64,000 nt of DNA, from contig JADGDG010000002.1 in assembly GCA_016744995.1 (NCBI GenBank), positions 273,942-337,941 on the forward strand. The letters run 5' to 3'. The DNA comes from Gammaproteobacteria bacterium. GTDB lineage: Bacteria; Pseudomonadota; Gammaproteobacteria; GRL18. Below the pieces are notes generated by a model. That model saw nothing but the letters and a program-made list of their open reading frames with translations. It did not search any database and was not told the origin of the DNA. This document shows, piece by piece, positions 42,625 to 50,840 of this stretch (positions are counted from its first letter, which is position 1; each line of letters starts with the position of its first letter). The position numbers and the translations under genes are program-made.

Positions 42625-43290
42625 ATGTCAATGAAAAAAGATGTTAAGAAAATACGGGAAGCAGTTAAACGCACTAAGCGTGAAACTTACACCCCCGTCA
42701 AACCTGATATGCAGATGGGATTCGTTCATAACAATGTAGACTGTATCGGCTGCCGTGCCTGTGAAATTGCCTGTAAAGACAAAAATGGACTGGCTCCAGG
42801 CCCCCGTTTTCGCCGCGTACAGTATATTGAAGGTGGCACATATCCTGATGTATTTGCCTATAAGGTAAATATGTCCTGTAACCATTGTGCCGAACCAGCA
42901 TGTTTGCCCACATGCCCTACCGGGGCAATCTTTAAACGAAAAAAAGATGGTATTGTCGATATTGATTCCACTCTGTGTATTGGTTGTCGCCGTTGTGAAG
43001 CAGCCTGCCCTTATGGCGCACCCCAATACGATCCATCCGAGAATATTGTTAAAAAATGCAATATGTGTGTAGATGAAATTGATGCCGGCAGAAAACCCTA
43101 CTGTGTCATGTCTTGTATGATGCGAGTACTGGATATTGGTCCTATTGAAAAAATTTGGGATGGAAGTCTTGAAACAGTTGCTTATGGTGGTAAAGATAAG
43201 GTTTCTCGTCAGGTAAAAAATATGGCCAATATTGAATTGACTAAGCCCTCTATCGGTTTTATTGCCCACAGTAAGGGGAAATTAAAATGA
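42625..43290 (+). CDS. Four-cluster ferredoxin subunit (DmsB-like)
   Basis: 221 residues with four complete [4Fe-4S] motifs: CIGCRACEIAC, CNHCAEPACLPTC, CIGCRRCEAAC and CNMC...CVMSC. It receives or delivers electrons for the molybdoenzyme encoded 21 bp upstream. No own signal peptide, consistent with Tat hitch-hiking on the catalytic subunit. ATG 42625 or 42631 could start translation. The stop overlaps the chaperone ATG (ATGA). Confidence 0.9.
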   Translation: MSMKKDVKKIREAVKRTKRETYTPVKPDMQMGFVHNNVDCIGCRACEIACKDKNGLAPGPRFRRVQYIEGGTYPDVFAYKVNMSCNHCAEPACLPTCPTGAIFKRKKDGIVDIDSTLCIGCRRCEAACPYGAPQYDPSENIVKKCNMCVDEIDAGRKPYCVMSCMMRVLDIGPIEKIWDGSLETVAYGGKDKVSRQVKNMANIELTKPSIGFIAHSKGKLK

Positions 43291-44054
43291 ATGCTGCTTT
43301 ACCCAAATCAGATCTGCCTGATTTTTTGAATACCTTTAGAATTCGTGTTGCTGAAGATCTTAATTTAATTGCAACCCTTCATGATCGTGAACCAGATGCA
43401 ACTCTGCTTAGGGAGCTGAAAAGAATTGATTTTCCTTTTTGCCTGACATTGATACCAGAAATTGGTCCCGGTGCACAGGCACTATTTCTTTTAGAAGAAG
43501 CATTAGCAAAACTCTCTGTTGATGTGGATCAGTGCACTCTGGATGATCTGGCTGCCGACTACGCCAGTATTTATCTCAATCATAATATTTCAGCATCTCC
43601 GGAAGAATCCGTGTGGCTGGATGAAGACAGTCTGATCTGCCAGCAGAGCATGTTTGATGTGCGCACCTGGTATAAAACTTATGGTTTGGAAATCCCTGAC
43701 TGGCGGCAAAGACCCGATGACCATCTGGTTTATGAATTGCAGTTTATTGCCTGTTTACTAGAAAAAGATAGCAATCTGAAAACACTGGAGCAAGCCACTG
43801 TTTTTATGGATGAACACTTACTTCGCTGGCTGGGTAACTTTGGTGAACGTGTTCTGGGACGTTGTGATACTCAATATTTTGCCAGCATTGCAGCACTCAC
43901 TGCCGTCTATTGTGAAGATCTTAGAGATGTTCTGGCAGAAGTGCTGGAACAACCTCGTCCCACAAGAGAAGAAATTGAAGAGCGTATGAAACCTAAACAG
44001 ACAACAGAGGAATCACCTGTTCAATTTATGCCCGGCATTGGCCCGGCAGTTTAA
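43287..44054 (+). CDS. TorD/DmsD-type molybdoenzyme chaperone
   Basis: 255 residues, all-helical, with the family segments LAADYASIYLNH and the hinge-like EESVWLDEDSL, plus HLVYELQFIACLL. TorD-like proteins bind the Tat signal peptide of the catalytic subunit and assist cofactor insertion. Translationally coupled to the Fe-S gene by 4-bp overlap. The C-terminal tail (Arg/Glu-rich, then FMPGIGPAV) is longer than in E. coli DmsD. Cytoplasmic. Confidence 0.85.
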   Translation: MNAALPKSDLPDFLNTFRIRVAEDLNLIATLHDREPDATLLRELKRIDFPFCLTLIPEIGPGAQALFLLEEALAKLSVDVDQCTLDDLAADYASIYLNHNISASPEESVWLDEDSLICQQSMFDVRTWYKTYGLEIPDWRQRPDDHLVYELQFIACLLEKDSNLKTLEQATVFMDEHLLRWLGNFGERVLGRCDTQYFASIAALTAVYCEDLRDVLAEVLEQPRPTREEIEERMKPKQTTEESPVQFMPGIGPAV

Positions 44055-44059
44055 CACTG

Positions 44060-44102
44060 GGAGTTTATCCAAAGTATGTTCTCTAATTCCTGGATAAACT
44101 CC
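44060..44102 (+). terminator. Inverted repeat between chaperone and cytochrome genes
   Basis: GGAGTTTATCC and GGATAAACTCC pair perfectly (11 bp) around a 21-nt loop. No T-tract, so it is more likely an mRNA-processing or stability element inside the operon than a full terminator. Confidence 0.5.
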
Positions 44103-44130
44103 TGATCATTCAAACATCAGAGGATTTTTT

Positions 44131-44508
44131 ATGAATCATTTATCTAAATTTTTATCAACTACTGCTACTGCCTTTATTTTAACTACACCGGCCTTTGCAG
44201 GTGACGCTGCTGCTGGCAAAGCAATATATGATGGCGCAGGTGCCTGTGCCTCCTGCCATGGTGCTACTGGTGCTGGAGATGGCATTGCCGCTGCAGCATT
44301 TAATCCAAAACCCGCCAGTTTTACAGAGGGGGTATTTAGATTGGACACAGATGGTGATGGCAGCAAAGGGACAGACACAGATTTAGCAAATGCAATAAAA
44401 AATGGTGCTGCAAAATATGGTGGTAATGTCGGCATGCCTGGACGCGCTGATTTTTCTGATGCTCAGGTCAATGATCTCGTTGCATACATTCGTTCACTTA
44501 AGAAATAA
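44131..44508 (+). CDS. Monoheme class I cytochrome c
   Basis: 125 residues with signal peptide (1-23, ending AFA) and heme site CASCH (39-43), followed by a Met in VGMPGRADFSD (about 101) as probable sixth ligand and the C-terminal helix VNDLVAYIRSLKK. A soluble periplasmic carrier. It sits between the molybdoenzyme chaperone and the polyferredoxin genes, so it is probably an electron donor or acceptor for the molybdoenzyme. GAGG precedes ATG 44131. Confidence 0.88.
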   Translation: MNHLSKFLSTTATAFILTTPAFAGDAAAGKAIYDGAGACASCHGATGAGDGIAAAAFNPKPASFTEGVFRLDTDGDGSKGTDTDLANAIKNGAAKYGGNVGMPGRADFSDAQVNDLVAYIRSLKK

Positions 44509-44532
44509 AATTTTACTCTTAAAAGGCACACC

Positions 44533-45663
44533 ATGTTAAGTAGCAAAAGGCATCTTTTAAATGATATATCGCATGAATTTCATCTGCCTGAAATAGATGC
44601 TGATGCCTGTGTTCATGCTCTCTGCAATGACACCGATTGTCATGCCTGTGTCGATGCCTGTCCAGCACAGGCATGGATACTTGATGACGAAACTCTGGGG
44701 CTGGATATTGAGGCTTGTGATGGTTGTGGGCTTTGTGTTCCTGCATGCCCTCCTGGTGCAATACATATCCATTTTCCCTGGATCACTCGTCAAATAGGTG
44801 CACGCATGGTGGCACTTTTTGCTTGTGATAAAAGTGGTATTAATGACAGCAGTGGGATCCTCCCCTGCATTCATTCTTTAGGACTCAGACAACTCTTACA
44901 GCTTTATAATTCTGGCATTGAACATTTATTACTGGCCACAGCACAATGTGAAAACTGCTCACGTCAACCAGCAGAGAGTCTTTATCAGCGTTTGGAGCAA
45001 CTTAATTATCTACTTTTTGAACATAATAAATCACCAATACTTATTATGCAGCGTTCAAACGAAGTTTGGAAAAAAGTATTTAGAAGCGATGAAACAGTCA
45101 GCAAAGGCACTCAAATATCAAGACGTAGTTTTATCAGTGGTGGTGGACAAGAGTTACGCAAACAATTATTGATAATCGATCCTCTTAACCATTCTGAGTT
45201 TCAAACAATTCCCCCAGGTCAATTATTAATTGACAGCAAGACCACTAAAGTTCACTGGCCATGGACACCGCTTGTTGATGAAAAACAGTGTAATGGCTGT
45301 GATGCCTGTATAAAACTCTGTCCCACCAGCGCACTCAATTTTTTAAAGAGTAATGATGATTCATCGGGAATGTGCGAATTGAACCTGGTGCAATTAAGGT
45401 ATGAAATAAATCCACAAAACTGCACTGGATGCGGTATTTGTACAACAGTCTGTGAATCGGAGGCCATCAGTATACAATCCTGGTCGCTGTCCACAGCTCA
45501 TAGTATTGATCTGATAGAAAATAACTGTACGGCCTGTGGCAATGATTTTCACTCCCCTGAACAACACATTTTAACACAGCAGCTAAAGCAACCGAATAAT
45601 ATCCTTTGTCGTATTTGTCAACTTCATAATCATAGTGCCAATCTTCACCAGGTACTGGACTAA
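44533..45663 (+). CDS. Cytoplasmic polyferredoxin with central MvhD-like domain
   Basis: 376 residues. N-terminal Fe-S motifs CHACVDACP and CDGCGLCVPACP, a central region (VALFACDKSG...LLATAQCENCSRQ) resembling the hydrogenase-delta/MvhD fold, then CNGCDACIKLCP and CTGCGICTTVCE, and a C-terminal Cys set (CTACG, CRICQ) that may bind zinc. No signal peptide, although SRRSFI occurs internally near residue 197. Similar proteins accompany molybdoenzyme operons as assembly or electron-transfer factors (NapF-like). It lies 24 bp after the cytochrome gene and 17 bp before phosphoribulokinase. Confidence 0.75.
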   Translation: MLSSKRHLLNDISHEFHLPEIDADACVHALCNDTDCHACVDACPAQAWILDDETLGLDIEACDGCGLCVPACPPGAIHIHFPWITRQIGARMVALFACDKSGINDSSGILPCIHSLGLRQLLQLYNSGIEHLLLATAQCENCSRQPAESLYQRLEQLNYLLFEHNKSPILIMQRSNEVWKKVFRSDETVSKGTQISRRSFISGGGQELRKQLLIIDPLNHSEFQTIPPGQLLIDSKTTKVHWPWTPLVDEKQCNGCDACIKLCPTSALNFLKSNDDSSGMCELNLVQLRYEINPQNCTGCGICTTVCESEAISIQSWSLSTAHSIDLIENNCTACGNDFHSPEQHILTQQLKQPNNILCRICQLHNHSANLHQVLD

Positions 45664-45680
45664 TTCTCAGGAGCTGAATT

Positions 45681-46571
45681 ATGTCACAACGACATCCAAT
45701 TATTGCAATAACCGGATCTTCCGGTGCCGGCACAACGACTGTTAAAGATACTCTCGAAAACATATTTCAACGAGTCGGTGCTCAGGCTGCTTTTGTGGCG
45801 GGTGATAGTTTTCATCGCTATGATCGCAATGAAATGAAAAAAGAAAAAAAGAAAGCAAAAAATAATGGCAAACGATTGAGTCATTTTGGCCCCGAAGGTA
45901 ATATTTTTAAAAAACAATTAGAGCTTTTTCAGAGCTATGGAAAAAATGGTACTGGCAAACGGCGGCTATACATTCATGATGATGACGAAGCTGCTGTTTT
46001 TGGTTGTAAAGCGGGGACTTTTTCCGAGTGGGAAGATATTCCCAGCGGCAGTGATCTTCTTTTTTATGAAGGACTTCATGGCGGCGTCATTACTGATAAA
46101 TACAATCTTGCTGATGAAGTTGATTTATTAATTGGTGTTGCTCCATCTATAAATCTGGAATGGATTCAAAAAATTAACCGTGACACCAAAGAACGCGGCT
46201 ATGATCACGAAGATGTCTGTGAAGCTATTTATCGTCGTATGTATGATTATATGAACTATATTTTACCGCAATTTTCAAATACTCATATTAATTTTCAACG
46301 AGTGCCTATTGTTGATACATCCAATCCATTTATGGTACGACAGATACCAACACCGGATCAAAGCCTGGTCATTATTCATTTTTTAAAGTTTCAACCTTCT
46401 ATTGAATATAAATTACATTTAAAAGGTTTAATTGAAGGACTTCAGATCACAACTTATAGCACAGTGGTAATTCCAGGTGGAAAAATGCAATACGCAATGG
46501 AATTAATTTTAACCAAACTTATTTTAGAGCTTATGGAAAAGCGTGGACATTTAAGTGACAACACAATTTAG
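45681..46571 (+). CDS. prk: Phosphoribulokinase, class I
   Basis: 296 residues. P-loop GSSGAGTTT (12-20), GDSFHRYDR and the family-specific SHFGPEGN, FYEGLHGG motifs define proteobacterial class I PRK, which phosphorylates ribulose-5-phosphate to RuBP for the Calvin cycle. Class I enzymes are octamers regulated by NADH. A good AGGAG site precedes ATG 45681. It is downstream of the molybdoenzyme operon, not with RuBisCO, and might be co-transcribed with the polyferredoxin gene. It shows that the organism can fix CO2. Confidence 0.93.
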   Translation: MSQRHPIIAITGSSGAGTTTVKDTLENIFQRVGAQAAFVAGDSFHRYDRNEMKKEKKKAKNNGKRLSHFGPEGNIFKKQLELFQSYGKNGTGKRRLYIHDDDEAAVFGCKAGTFSEWEDIPSGSDLLFYEGLHGGVITDKYNLADEVDLLIGVAPSINLEWIQKINRDTKERGYDHEDVCEAIYRRMYDYMNYILPQFSNTHINFQRVPIVDTSNPFMVRQIPTPDQSLVIIHFLKFQPSIEYKLHLKGLIEGLQITTYSTVVIPGGKMQYAMELILTKLILELMEKRGHLSDNTI

Positions 46572-46594
46572 ACAGATTTAAAAACAAAGATCAC

Positions 46595-46671
46595 GGCTAT
46601 ATAGCTCAGATGGTTAGAGCACAGCATTCATAATGCTGGGGTCACTGGTTCAATTCCAGTTATAGCTACCA
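46595..46671 (+). tRNA. tRNA-Met (CAT), copy 1
   Basis: 77 nt including encoded CCA. Cloverleaf: acceptor GGCTATA/TATAGCT with a G1-U72 wobble, anticodon stem CAGCA/TGCTG around TTCATAA, T-loop GGTTCAATTCC. The variable loop and overall sequence match elongator tRNA-Met better than the initiator or Ile2 type. Confidence 0.95.
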
Positions 46672-46702
46672 TATTTATCGGTAATAATATTAAAGGTTCA
46701 TT

Positions 46703-47233
46703 ATGCCAATCAATACAAACGGTGATTGTATTACACCAGAAACACACATTATAAATAATCAATGCATTGATTTTAAAGAAAAAAGGTGTCAACAATTACA
46801 AAAATTATCACACGAACATAATGACTGTATTTTATTTGCTGAAAATATTGCTGCAATCGCTGCTACAGCTGATAAAGCTCAGTTATCAGAAGGTATAAAA
46901 TTAGTACGAGAGTATAACCTGACAGAGCTTGAGGCACATTTACGGCATGAAGAACAGGCAATTTTTGCTGTAATAGTACAACACCATAAAGAGCATATTA
47001 ATCTCTGTATTTCTTTGGGTAAAGAACATGGTTTTATCAGAACTCTGGTCGAAGAAATGACTGCCGAAGCAATAGCACCTGAAACAGCCCAGCAGGCTCT
47101 TGCCGATTTTTCCAGCCTGTTAAAACATCACACACTTGAAGAAGAAACTAAATTATTTCCAATTGTCGAATCTCTGTTTACCGAACAACAACTCGACGCA
47201 GTCCTGGACTTTAAAGCAGCAAAGGTATTGTAA
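46703..47233 (+). CDS. Hemerythrin HHE-domain protein
   Basis: 176 residues. Helical bundle with spaced His/Glu ligands: KLSHEHNDCILFA (about 34-46), EAHLRHEEQAIF (about 79-90), HHKEH, EHGFIR (about 111), and KHHTLEEETKLFP (about 146-158). Such proteins bind a di-iron site and sense or store O2/NO. Cytoplasmic. Start ATG 46703; its TAA overlaps the next ATG (TAATG). It sits with its partner gene between the two tRNA-Met genes. Confidence 0.82.
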   Translation: MPINTNGDCITPETHIINNQCIDFKEKRCQQLQKLSHEHNDCILFAENIAAIAATADKAQLSEGIKLVREYNLTELEAHLRHEEQAIFAVIVQHHKEHINLCISLGKEHGFIRTLVEEMTAEAIAPETAQQALADFSSLLKHHTLEEETKLFPIVESLFTEQQLDAVLDFKAAKVL

Positions 47234-47742
47234 TGAATAATGAACAAAAATGGCTCTCTGCAATTGCAAAATATCATCAAAATAAAGGCAAAAAAAACGC
47301 TAGTATTGTCCTGCTTCCCGGTTACCAGCCAGAGTTATGCATGATGTTATGTAACCACCTTGAGTTGCAATCTTTTGATTATAGAACAGAAGAAATGCAG
47401 GCCTTTGGTCATAAGGCAGATTCTCTCGATCTGAGTCATTTAGACAATTGTTTACGAACACATTCACAATCAAATGGTGTTTTTGTACATAATGTTGAAG
47501 CCTTATTATGTGTCAAAACAAAACAGGAGAGGCGTCAATGGCTACAGTCATTTTTAGATACTGACTGGCAAAATCCTGTTTATATCACCATTGCTGTTTT
47601 TCAGGATGATGTCCCTGAAGAACATCCACATGTATGTGATCTGGAATTGATGCGCATCCCCAGAGAAGCTCTGAAAACAGCAGCAAACAATCCAGGGCAA
47701 TTAAAGTATGAAGCCGCTGGGATTAAATCAAGAGTTTATTGA
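47233..47742 (+). CDS. Unknown protein coupled to the hemerythrin-like gene
   Basis: 169 residues, alpha/beta. Segments ASIVLLPGYQPEL, GVFVHNVEALL and PVYITIAVFQDDV look like strands of a P-loop NTPase-type sheet, but no Walker A motif is present, so no ATPase call is made. Its start overlaps the hemerythrin gene by one base, implying a functional pair. The second tRNA-Met follows. Confidence 0.55.
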   Translation: MNNEQKWLSAIAKYHQNKGKKNASIVLLPGYQPELCMMLCNHLELQSFDYRTEEMQAFGHKADSLDLSHLDNCLRTHSQSNGVFVHNVEALLCVKTKQERRQWLQSFLDTDWQNPVYITIAVFQDDVPEEHPHVCDLELMRIPREALKTAANNPGQLKYEAAGIKSRVY

Positions 47743-47832
47743 ATTTGTTTTAATAGTAAATTTTTAAGATTATTAATAAACTTAATCACTTATAAGTTTT
47801 CTTTTAATTATTTAAAATTCAGCACTCAAATT

Positions 47833-47909
47833 GGCTATGTAGCTCAGATGGTTAGAGCACAGCATTCATAATGCTGGGGTCACTGGTTCAATTCCAGTCA
47901 TAGCTACCA
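47833..47909 (+). tRNA. tRNA-Met (CAT), copy 2
   Basis: 77 nt with CCA. Differs from copy 1 only at the last acceptor pair: G7-C66 replaces A7-U66, a compensatory change. Same G1-U72 wobble and anticodon CAT. Confidence 0.95.
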
Positions 47910-47914
47910 CTTTA

Positions 47915-47941
47915 GATCAGATAAGTATCAGTTATCTGATC
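47915..47941 (+). terminator. Hairpin after tRNA-Met copy 2
   Basis: GATCAGATAA and TTATCTGATC form a perfect 10-bp stem with a 7-nt loop, 5 bp after CCA. It could terminate the tRNA transcript or guide 3' processing. Confidence 0.65.
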
Positions 47942-47995
47942 ATAAAGGATAATAATTTTTAAACATTGGGCATTAATAACAATTAAGGAGAATTT

Positions 47996-48379
47996 ATGCC
48001 AGAATACCAATTAAAGTTCACAGAAGAAGATGAATCTCGCCAACGTATACTCAATGAACTGCTCATGTTTATCAATATCATGGATAATCGTCCACTTGCC
48101 GTCACTACCTTAACCAAAGAACAAAGTGAGAACTGGGATAAAGAGGGTGATATTGATTATCAAGATGCCTATGGACGACAGATCATTGAACAATTCAATG
48201 ATGATATTACCGAAACACTGATTATCTGCGATTTTAATGCCCTGCCTGTCGCCCTGGCAGCTCTTGATAATAAAAAATCATGGCAGGCTATCGGCATTGA
48301 CAAACGACTGCGTGTGGAAATTGCCTCAGTACTAAAAATCGAATATATTGAATTTGATCCTCAGATCAGCAAAAAATAG
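47996..48379 (+). CDS. Unknown 127-aa acidic protein
   Basis: Soluble, acidic, no Cys-rich motif except one Cys (LIICDFNALPVALAALD). The N-terminal half reads as helices, the C-terminal as alternating strands and helices. AAGGAG precedes ATG 47996 at good spacing, so it is very likely a gene. Not recognised. Confidence 0.55.
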   Translation: MPEYQLKFTEEDESRQRILNELLMFINIMDNRPLAVTTLTKEQSENWDKEGDIDYQDAYGRQIIEQFNDDITETLIICDFNALPVALAALDNKKSWQAIGIDKRLRVEIASVLKIEYIEFDPQISKK

Positions 48380-48557
48380 CGCATAGATTGATAAATAATT
48401 GTTAAATAAAACTCATTAGTGTATAATGAAAAGCTAATTTTTTATTGCAGACCAGTGTTTAATTTCACCTCACTATTTAGCTATAAAAAACTAATTACCC
48501 TCGAACTGACAAGATTAGAATCATCAATCATTTTATTTTAATTAGGTTTCAACTTCC

Positions 48558-48776
48558 ATGGACAAGCAAAGAGATAACTTAAAGAATATTGAGGCTTTAA
48601 CAACCAAACTGACCCATGCTCTTAAAAAAATTGATGAACCTACCAGAAGAAGCCTGGAATCAAATAATCTTGTAGTAAGCGGTATTAGCATTACCTTACA
48701 ACGAGTTCAAATTGGTATAGATAAAGCATTGAATGACAAACCAAATAAACCTTTAGTCATTAAAGCAATTAAATGA
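48558..48776 (+). CDS. Unknown 72-aa helical protein
   Basis: MDKQRDNLKNIEALTTKLTH begins a basic helical peptide, followed by VVSGISITLQRVQIGIDKAL. No signal or known domain. The ribosome site is weak. Monocistronic, followed by about 950 bp without protein genes. Confidence 0.4.
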   Translation: MDKQRDNLKNIEALTTKLTHALKKIDEPTRRSLESNNLVVSGISITLQRVQIGIDKALNDKPNKPLVIKAIK

Positions 48777-49039
48777 GACCCCCTCAATCTCTAGAACAAA
48801 TTAATCAACTCTTATCAGCTCTCACCAACAACCTGTCTTAAACTTAATCACCGATCCAATATTCCATATCTGACATTAATTTAACTCAATCAAATCAATT
48901 TATAATTTTTTAATTTCAGATGTAAACTAAATCAGTCCAATTGATAAGTGACTTGTACTTGTTTGTCCTGCATAAGTTCGCTAAGAAAAGCGTTAATTTT
49001 TAGCATTAACCCGAATTAATATATGCTTATATTTATGCT
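48777..49039. other. AT-rich intergenic DNA, no feature recognised
   Basis: No ORF with a ribosome site. A weak GTTAA/TTAAC hairpin lies near 48990-49010, and possible promoter-like TATATT hexamers lie just upstream of the RNA candidate. Confidence 0.3.
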
Positions 49040-49270
49040 AGGCTTAAGCTGTACTTCTTACCTGAGGTTTCCGCAGCAAACTTGCCGGTTTAAATAAGTT
49101 TGTTGATACAACGGGTCTAACAGGTAGCGCATACCGGGTACGCTAAAGTTTGGTTCGCCTCCATTCTAAGGAAGTATATGCCCTGCAGCCAAAGGCCGAA
49201 TGAGAGATAATATTTGACCTTATCGGGCTTAGTAATGACTGCAGGGTTAATACCCTCCCCTCTTTTTGTT
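49040..49270 (+). ncRNA. Candidate structured non-coding RNA
   Basis: GC content rises inside AT-rich intergenic DNA. Local stems: TACTTCTTA (near 49051) with TAAGGAAGTA (near 49170), CAAACTT/AAGTTTG, TAGCG/CGCTA, and a second domain closed by CCCTGCAG/CTGCAGGG (49183-49247), followed by a C/T-rich tail ending CTTTTTG. No ORF. It does not match tmRNA, RNase P RNA, SRP RNA or the 6S sequences I remember. Strand is set by the T-rich end only. Confidence 0.45.
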
Positions 49271-49341
49271 TCCTAAAGAAATTAACCTGTATTTTTAAAG
49301 GTTATTCCATAAAGCACAACTAACTTGCTGTTTCATAAAAC

Positions 49342-49577
49342 TTATCCACTTTACACAAGAGCCATCAATTATAGAGATGATATAGGTTTAACCCTATATC
49401 ATCCAAGTCAATAGTTATTTTATTTTATTTTTTAAGTCATTGATATTTAAGTACTTTAATATTACTGTTATATGACTGTATAAAAAACATACAATTTATA
49501 GGCAACATAACAGGTGTCTTGTTCCAACGCAGTTATTCAAACTTATCAACAAAGTTATCCACAGGAACTGTGGATTG
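49342..49577. other. DnaA-box cluster with AT-rich segment
   Basis: TTATCCACT (49342-49350), TTATCAACA (49541-49549), TTATCCACA (49555-49563, perfect consensus) and TGTGGATTG (49569-49577, reverse orientation, 7/9). The 120 bp between the first and second boxes are very AT-rich. ATCCACA/TGTGGAT followed by TGTTTTT also forms a terminator-like hairpin. No dnaA, dnaN, gidA or parAB nearby. Confidence 0.4.
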
Positions 49578-49727
49578 TTTTTATAGGGATGATTGTATTA
49601 TTTATGTTAATAAAAAGTATTGAAAAACCTGGTGAGGCACACATCAACTGCTTGAGTAATTAAAATCACAGAATAAACTTTTTAAAAGTTTTATGATGCT
49701 CAGACTATCATTAACTGGAAAATATAT

Positions 49728-50147
49728 ATGGATCGAGGCACTAAAATCTATTCCGCTATTTTGGGACTTGTCTGCCTTTCTCTGGCCGTTGTATTTTTTT
49801 ATGAACCGGCCAAAGTAAAAGAACTGAACGATAAACTGAGATCTATTAAAGAAATAAGGGCATTTCCATATCATTTCAGGGTATTACGGATCAACAATGA
49901 CGAAGCCACGCTGAGCAGCCCTGTTTCAATTGAACTTCCCTGTGGGGAGGTGATTGGAGTGATTTTTCCAGCAATCAAAAATAAATCCATGCTTTCACCA
50001 GAATTCCAAAAAGCAAAAGATTTATTAGCCCGAGTTCAAACACTGACAGAAAATGCGGTTAAATCTGATCCACAAATAAAAACCATCATCTGGGAACTTG
50101 ATCGGGCCTGGTTAATTCAAAACGGTATTTCATTAAACACGTATTAA
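49728..50147 (+). CDS. Unknown N-terminally anchored protein, 139 aa
   Basis: An N-terminal membrane helix (IYSAILGLVCLSLAVVFFY, 7-25) and a mixed extracytoplasmic domain with one Cys (ELPCGEVIGVIFPA). It ends with an overlap of convergent stop codons with the response-regulator gene (4 bp). No family is recognised. A weak ribosome site precedes ATG 49728. Confidence 0.5.
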   Translation: MDRGTKIYSAILGLVCLSLAVVFFYEPAKVKELNDKLRSIKEIRAFPYHFRVLRINNDEATLSSPVSIELPCGEVIGVIFPAIKNKSMLSPEFQKAKDLLARVQTLTENAVKSDPQIKTIIWELDRAWLIQNGISLNTY

Positions 50148-50836
50148 AACTCCACCTTGTACCCAACCCCGTAAACTGAGTGAATAATTTCATCAGCACA
50201 TCCCGCCTGCTGAATTTTTTTCCTCAAGTTTTTAATGTGGCTGTCAATAGTGCGGTCGGTCACAATACGATTATCATTATAAAGTACATTCATCAGTTGC
50301 TCTCGTGAAAAAACGTGGCCGGGTGCATTATACATCACTTCCAGGAGTCTGAACTCTACAGGAGTAAGTTCGAGTCGATTTTTATGATATCTGGCAGTGT
50401 ATTTTTTAACATCCAGAATAATAGGCATAAGCTGCTTATGTTCTTGTGTATCAGCACTTAAATTTTCATATAAAGCCATTCGACGAAAAATAACCTTCGC
50501 CCGAGTCACCACCTCTCGGGGATTAAATGGTTTACAGATGTAATCATCTGCACCAATTTCCAATCCAATAATCCGATCTATTTCATCAATTCTGGCGGTG
50601 ATCATAATTATCGGCACCATTGAAAATTGCCTGATTTCACGACAAATTTCAATACCGTCCTTACCCGGTAGCATTAGATCTAATAGTATTAAATCCGGGG
50701 AATTTTGTTTCACCCATTGAGCCACTGATGTGCCTTCATACAGGGAAAAAGTATCAAATTGACTGGCCTTAAAATAATCCTTTAATAAGTGATTAATTTT
50801 TTGCTCATCATCAACGATTAATATTCTTTTTTGCAT
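50144..50836 (-). CDS. baeR: OmpR-family response regulator, BaeR-like
   Basis: About 230 residues: receiver domain starting MQKRILIVDDEQKIN with the phospho-Asp in LLDLMLPGKDG and conserved Lys in ICKPFNP, then a winged-helix OmpR domain (RTIDSHIKNLRKKI, VYGVGYKV). It starts at ATG 50836, 4 bp after the kinase stop; upstream in-frame codons overlap the kinase gene and are not needed. It resembles BaeR/CpxR-type envelope-stress regulators. The Spy/CpxP-like gene at 52548 is the plausible target. Confidence 0.8.
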   Translation of the reverse strand: MQKRILIVDDEQKINHLLKDYFKASQFDTFSLYEGTSVAQWVKQNSPDLILLDLMLPGKDGIEICREIRQFSMVPIIMITARIDEIDRIIGLEIGADDYICKPFNPREVVTRAKVIFRRMALYENLSADTQEHKQLMPIILDVKKYTARYHKNRLELTPVEFRLLEVMYNAPGHVFSREQLMNVLYNDNRIVTDRTIDSHIKNLRKKIQQAGCADEIIHSVYGVGYKVEF

Positions 50837-50840
50837 AGTT

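Noticed and set aside
42628..43269. Long antisense open frame over the DmsB-like gene
   Set aside because: Antisense shadow of a Cys-rich ferredoxin gene; the sense frame has four intact Fe-S motifs and operon context.
46595..46671. tRNA-Met as a prophage or island attachment site
   Set aside because: No integrase or phage gene is near, and both copies are complete tRNAs with functional pairing.
49040..49270. 6S RNA, tmRNA, RNase P RNA, cobalamin or cyclic-di-GMP riboswitch
   Set aside because: None of the conserved core sequences that I know is present; a fragment resembling the GEMM motif (ACGGGTCTAA...CCGGGTA) lacks the GACGCAAAG core.
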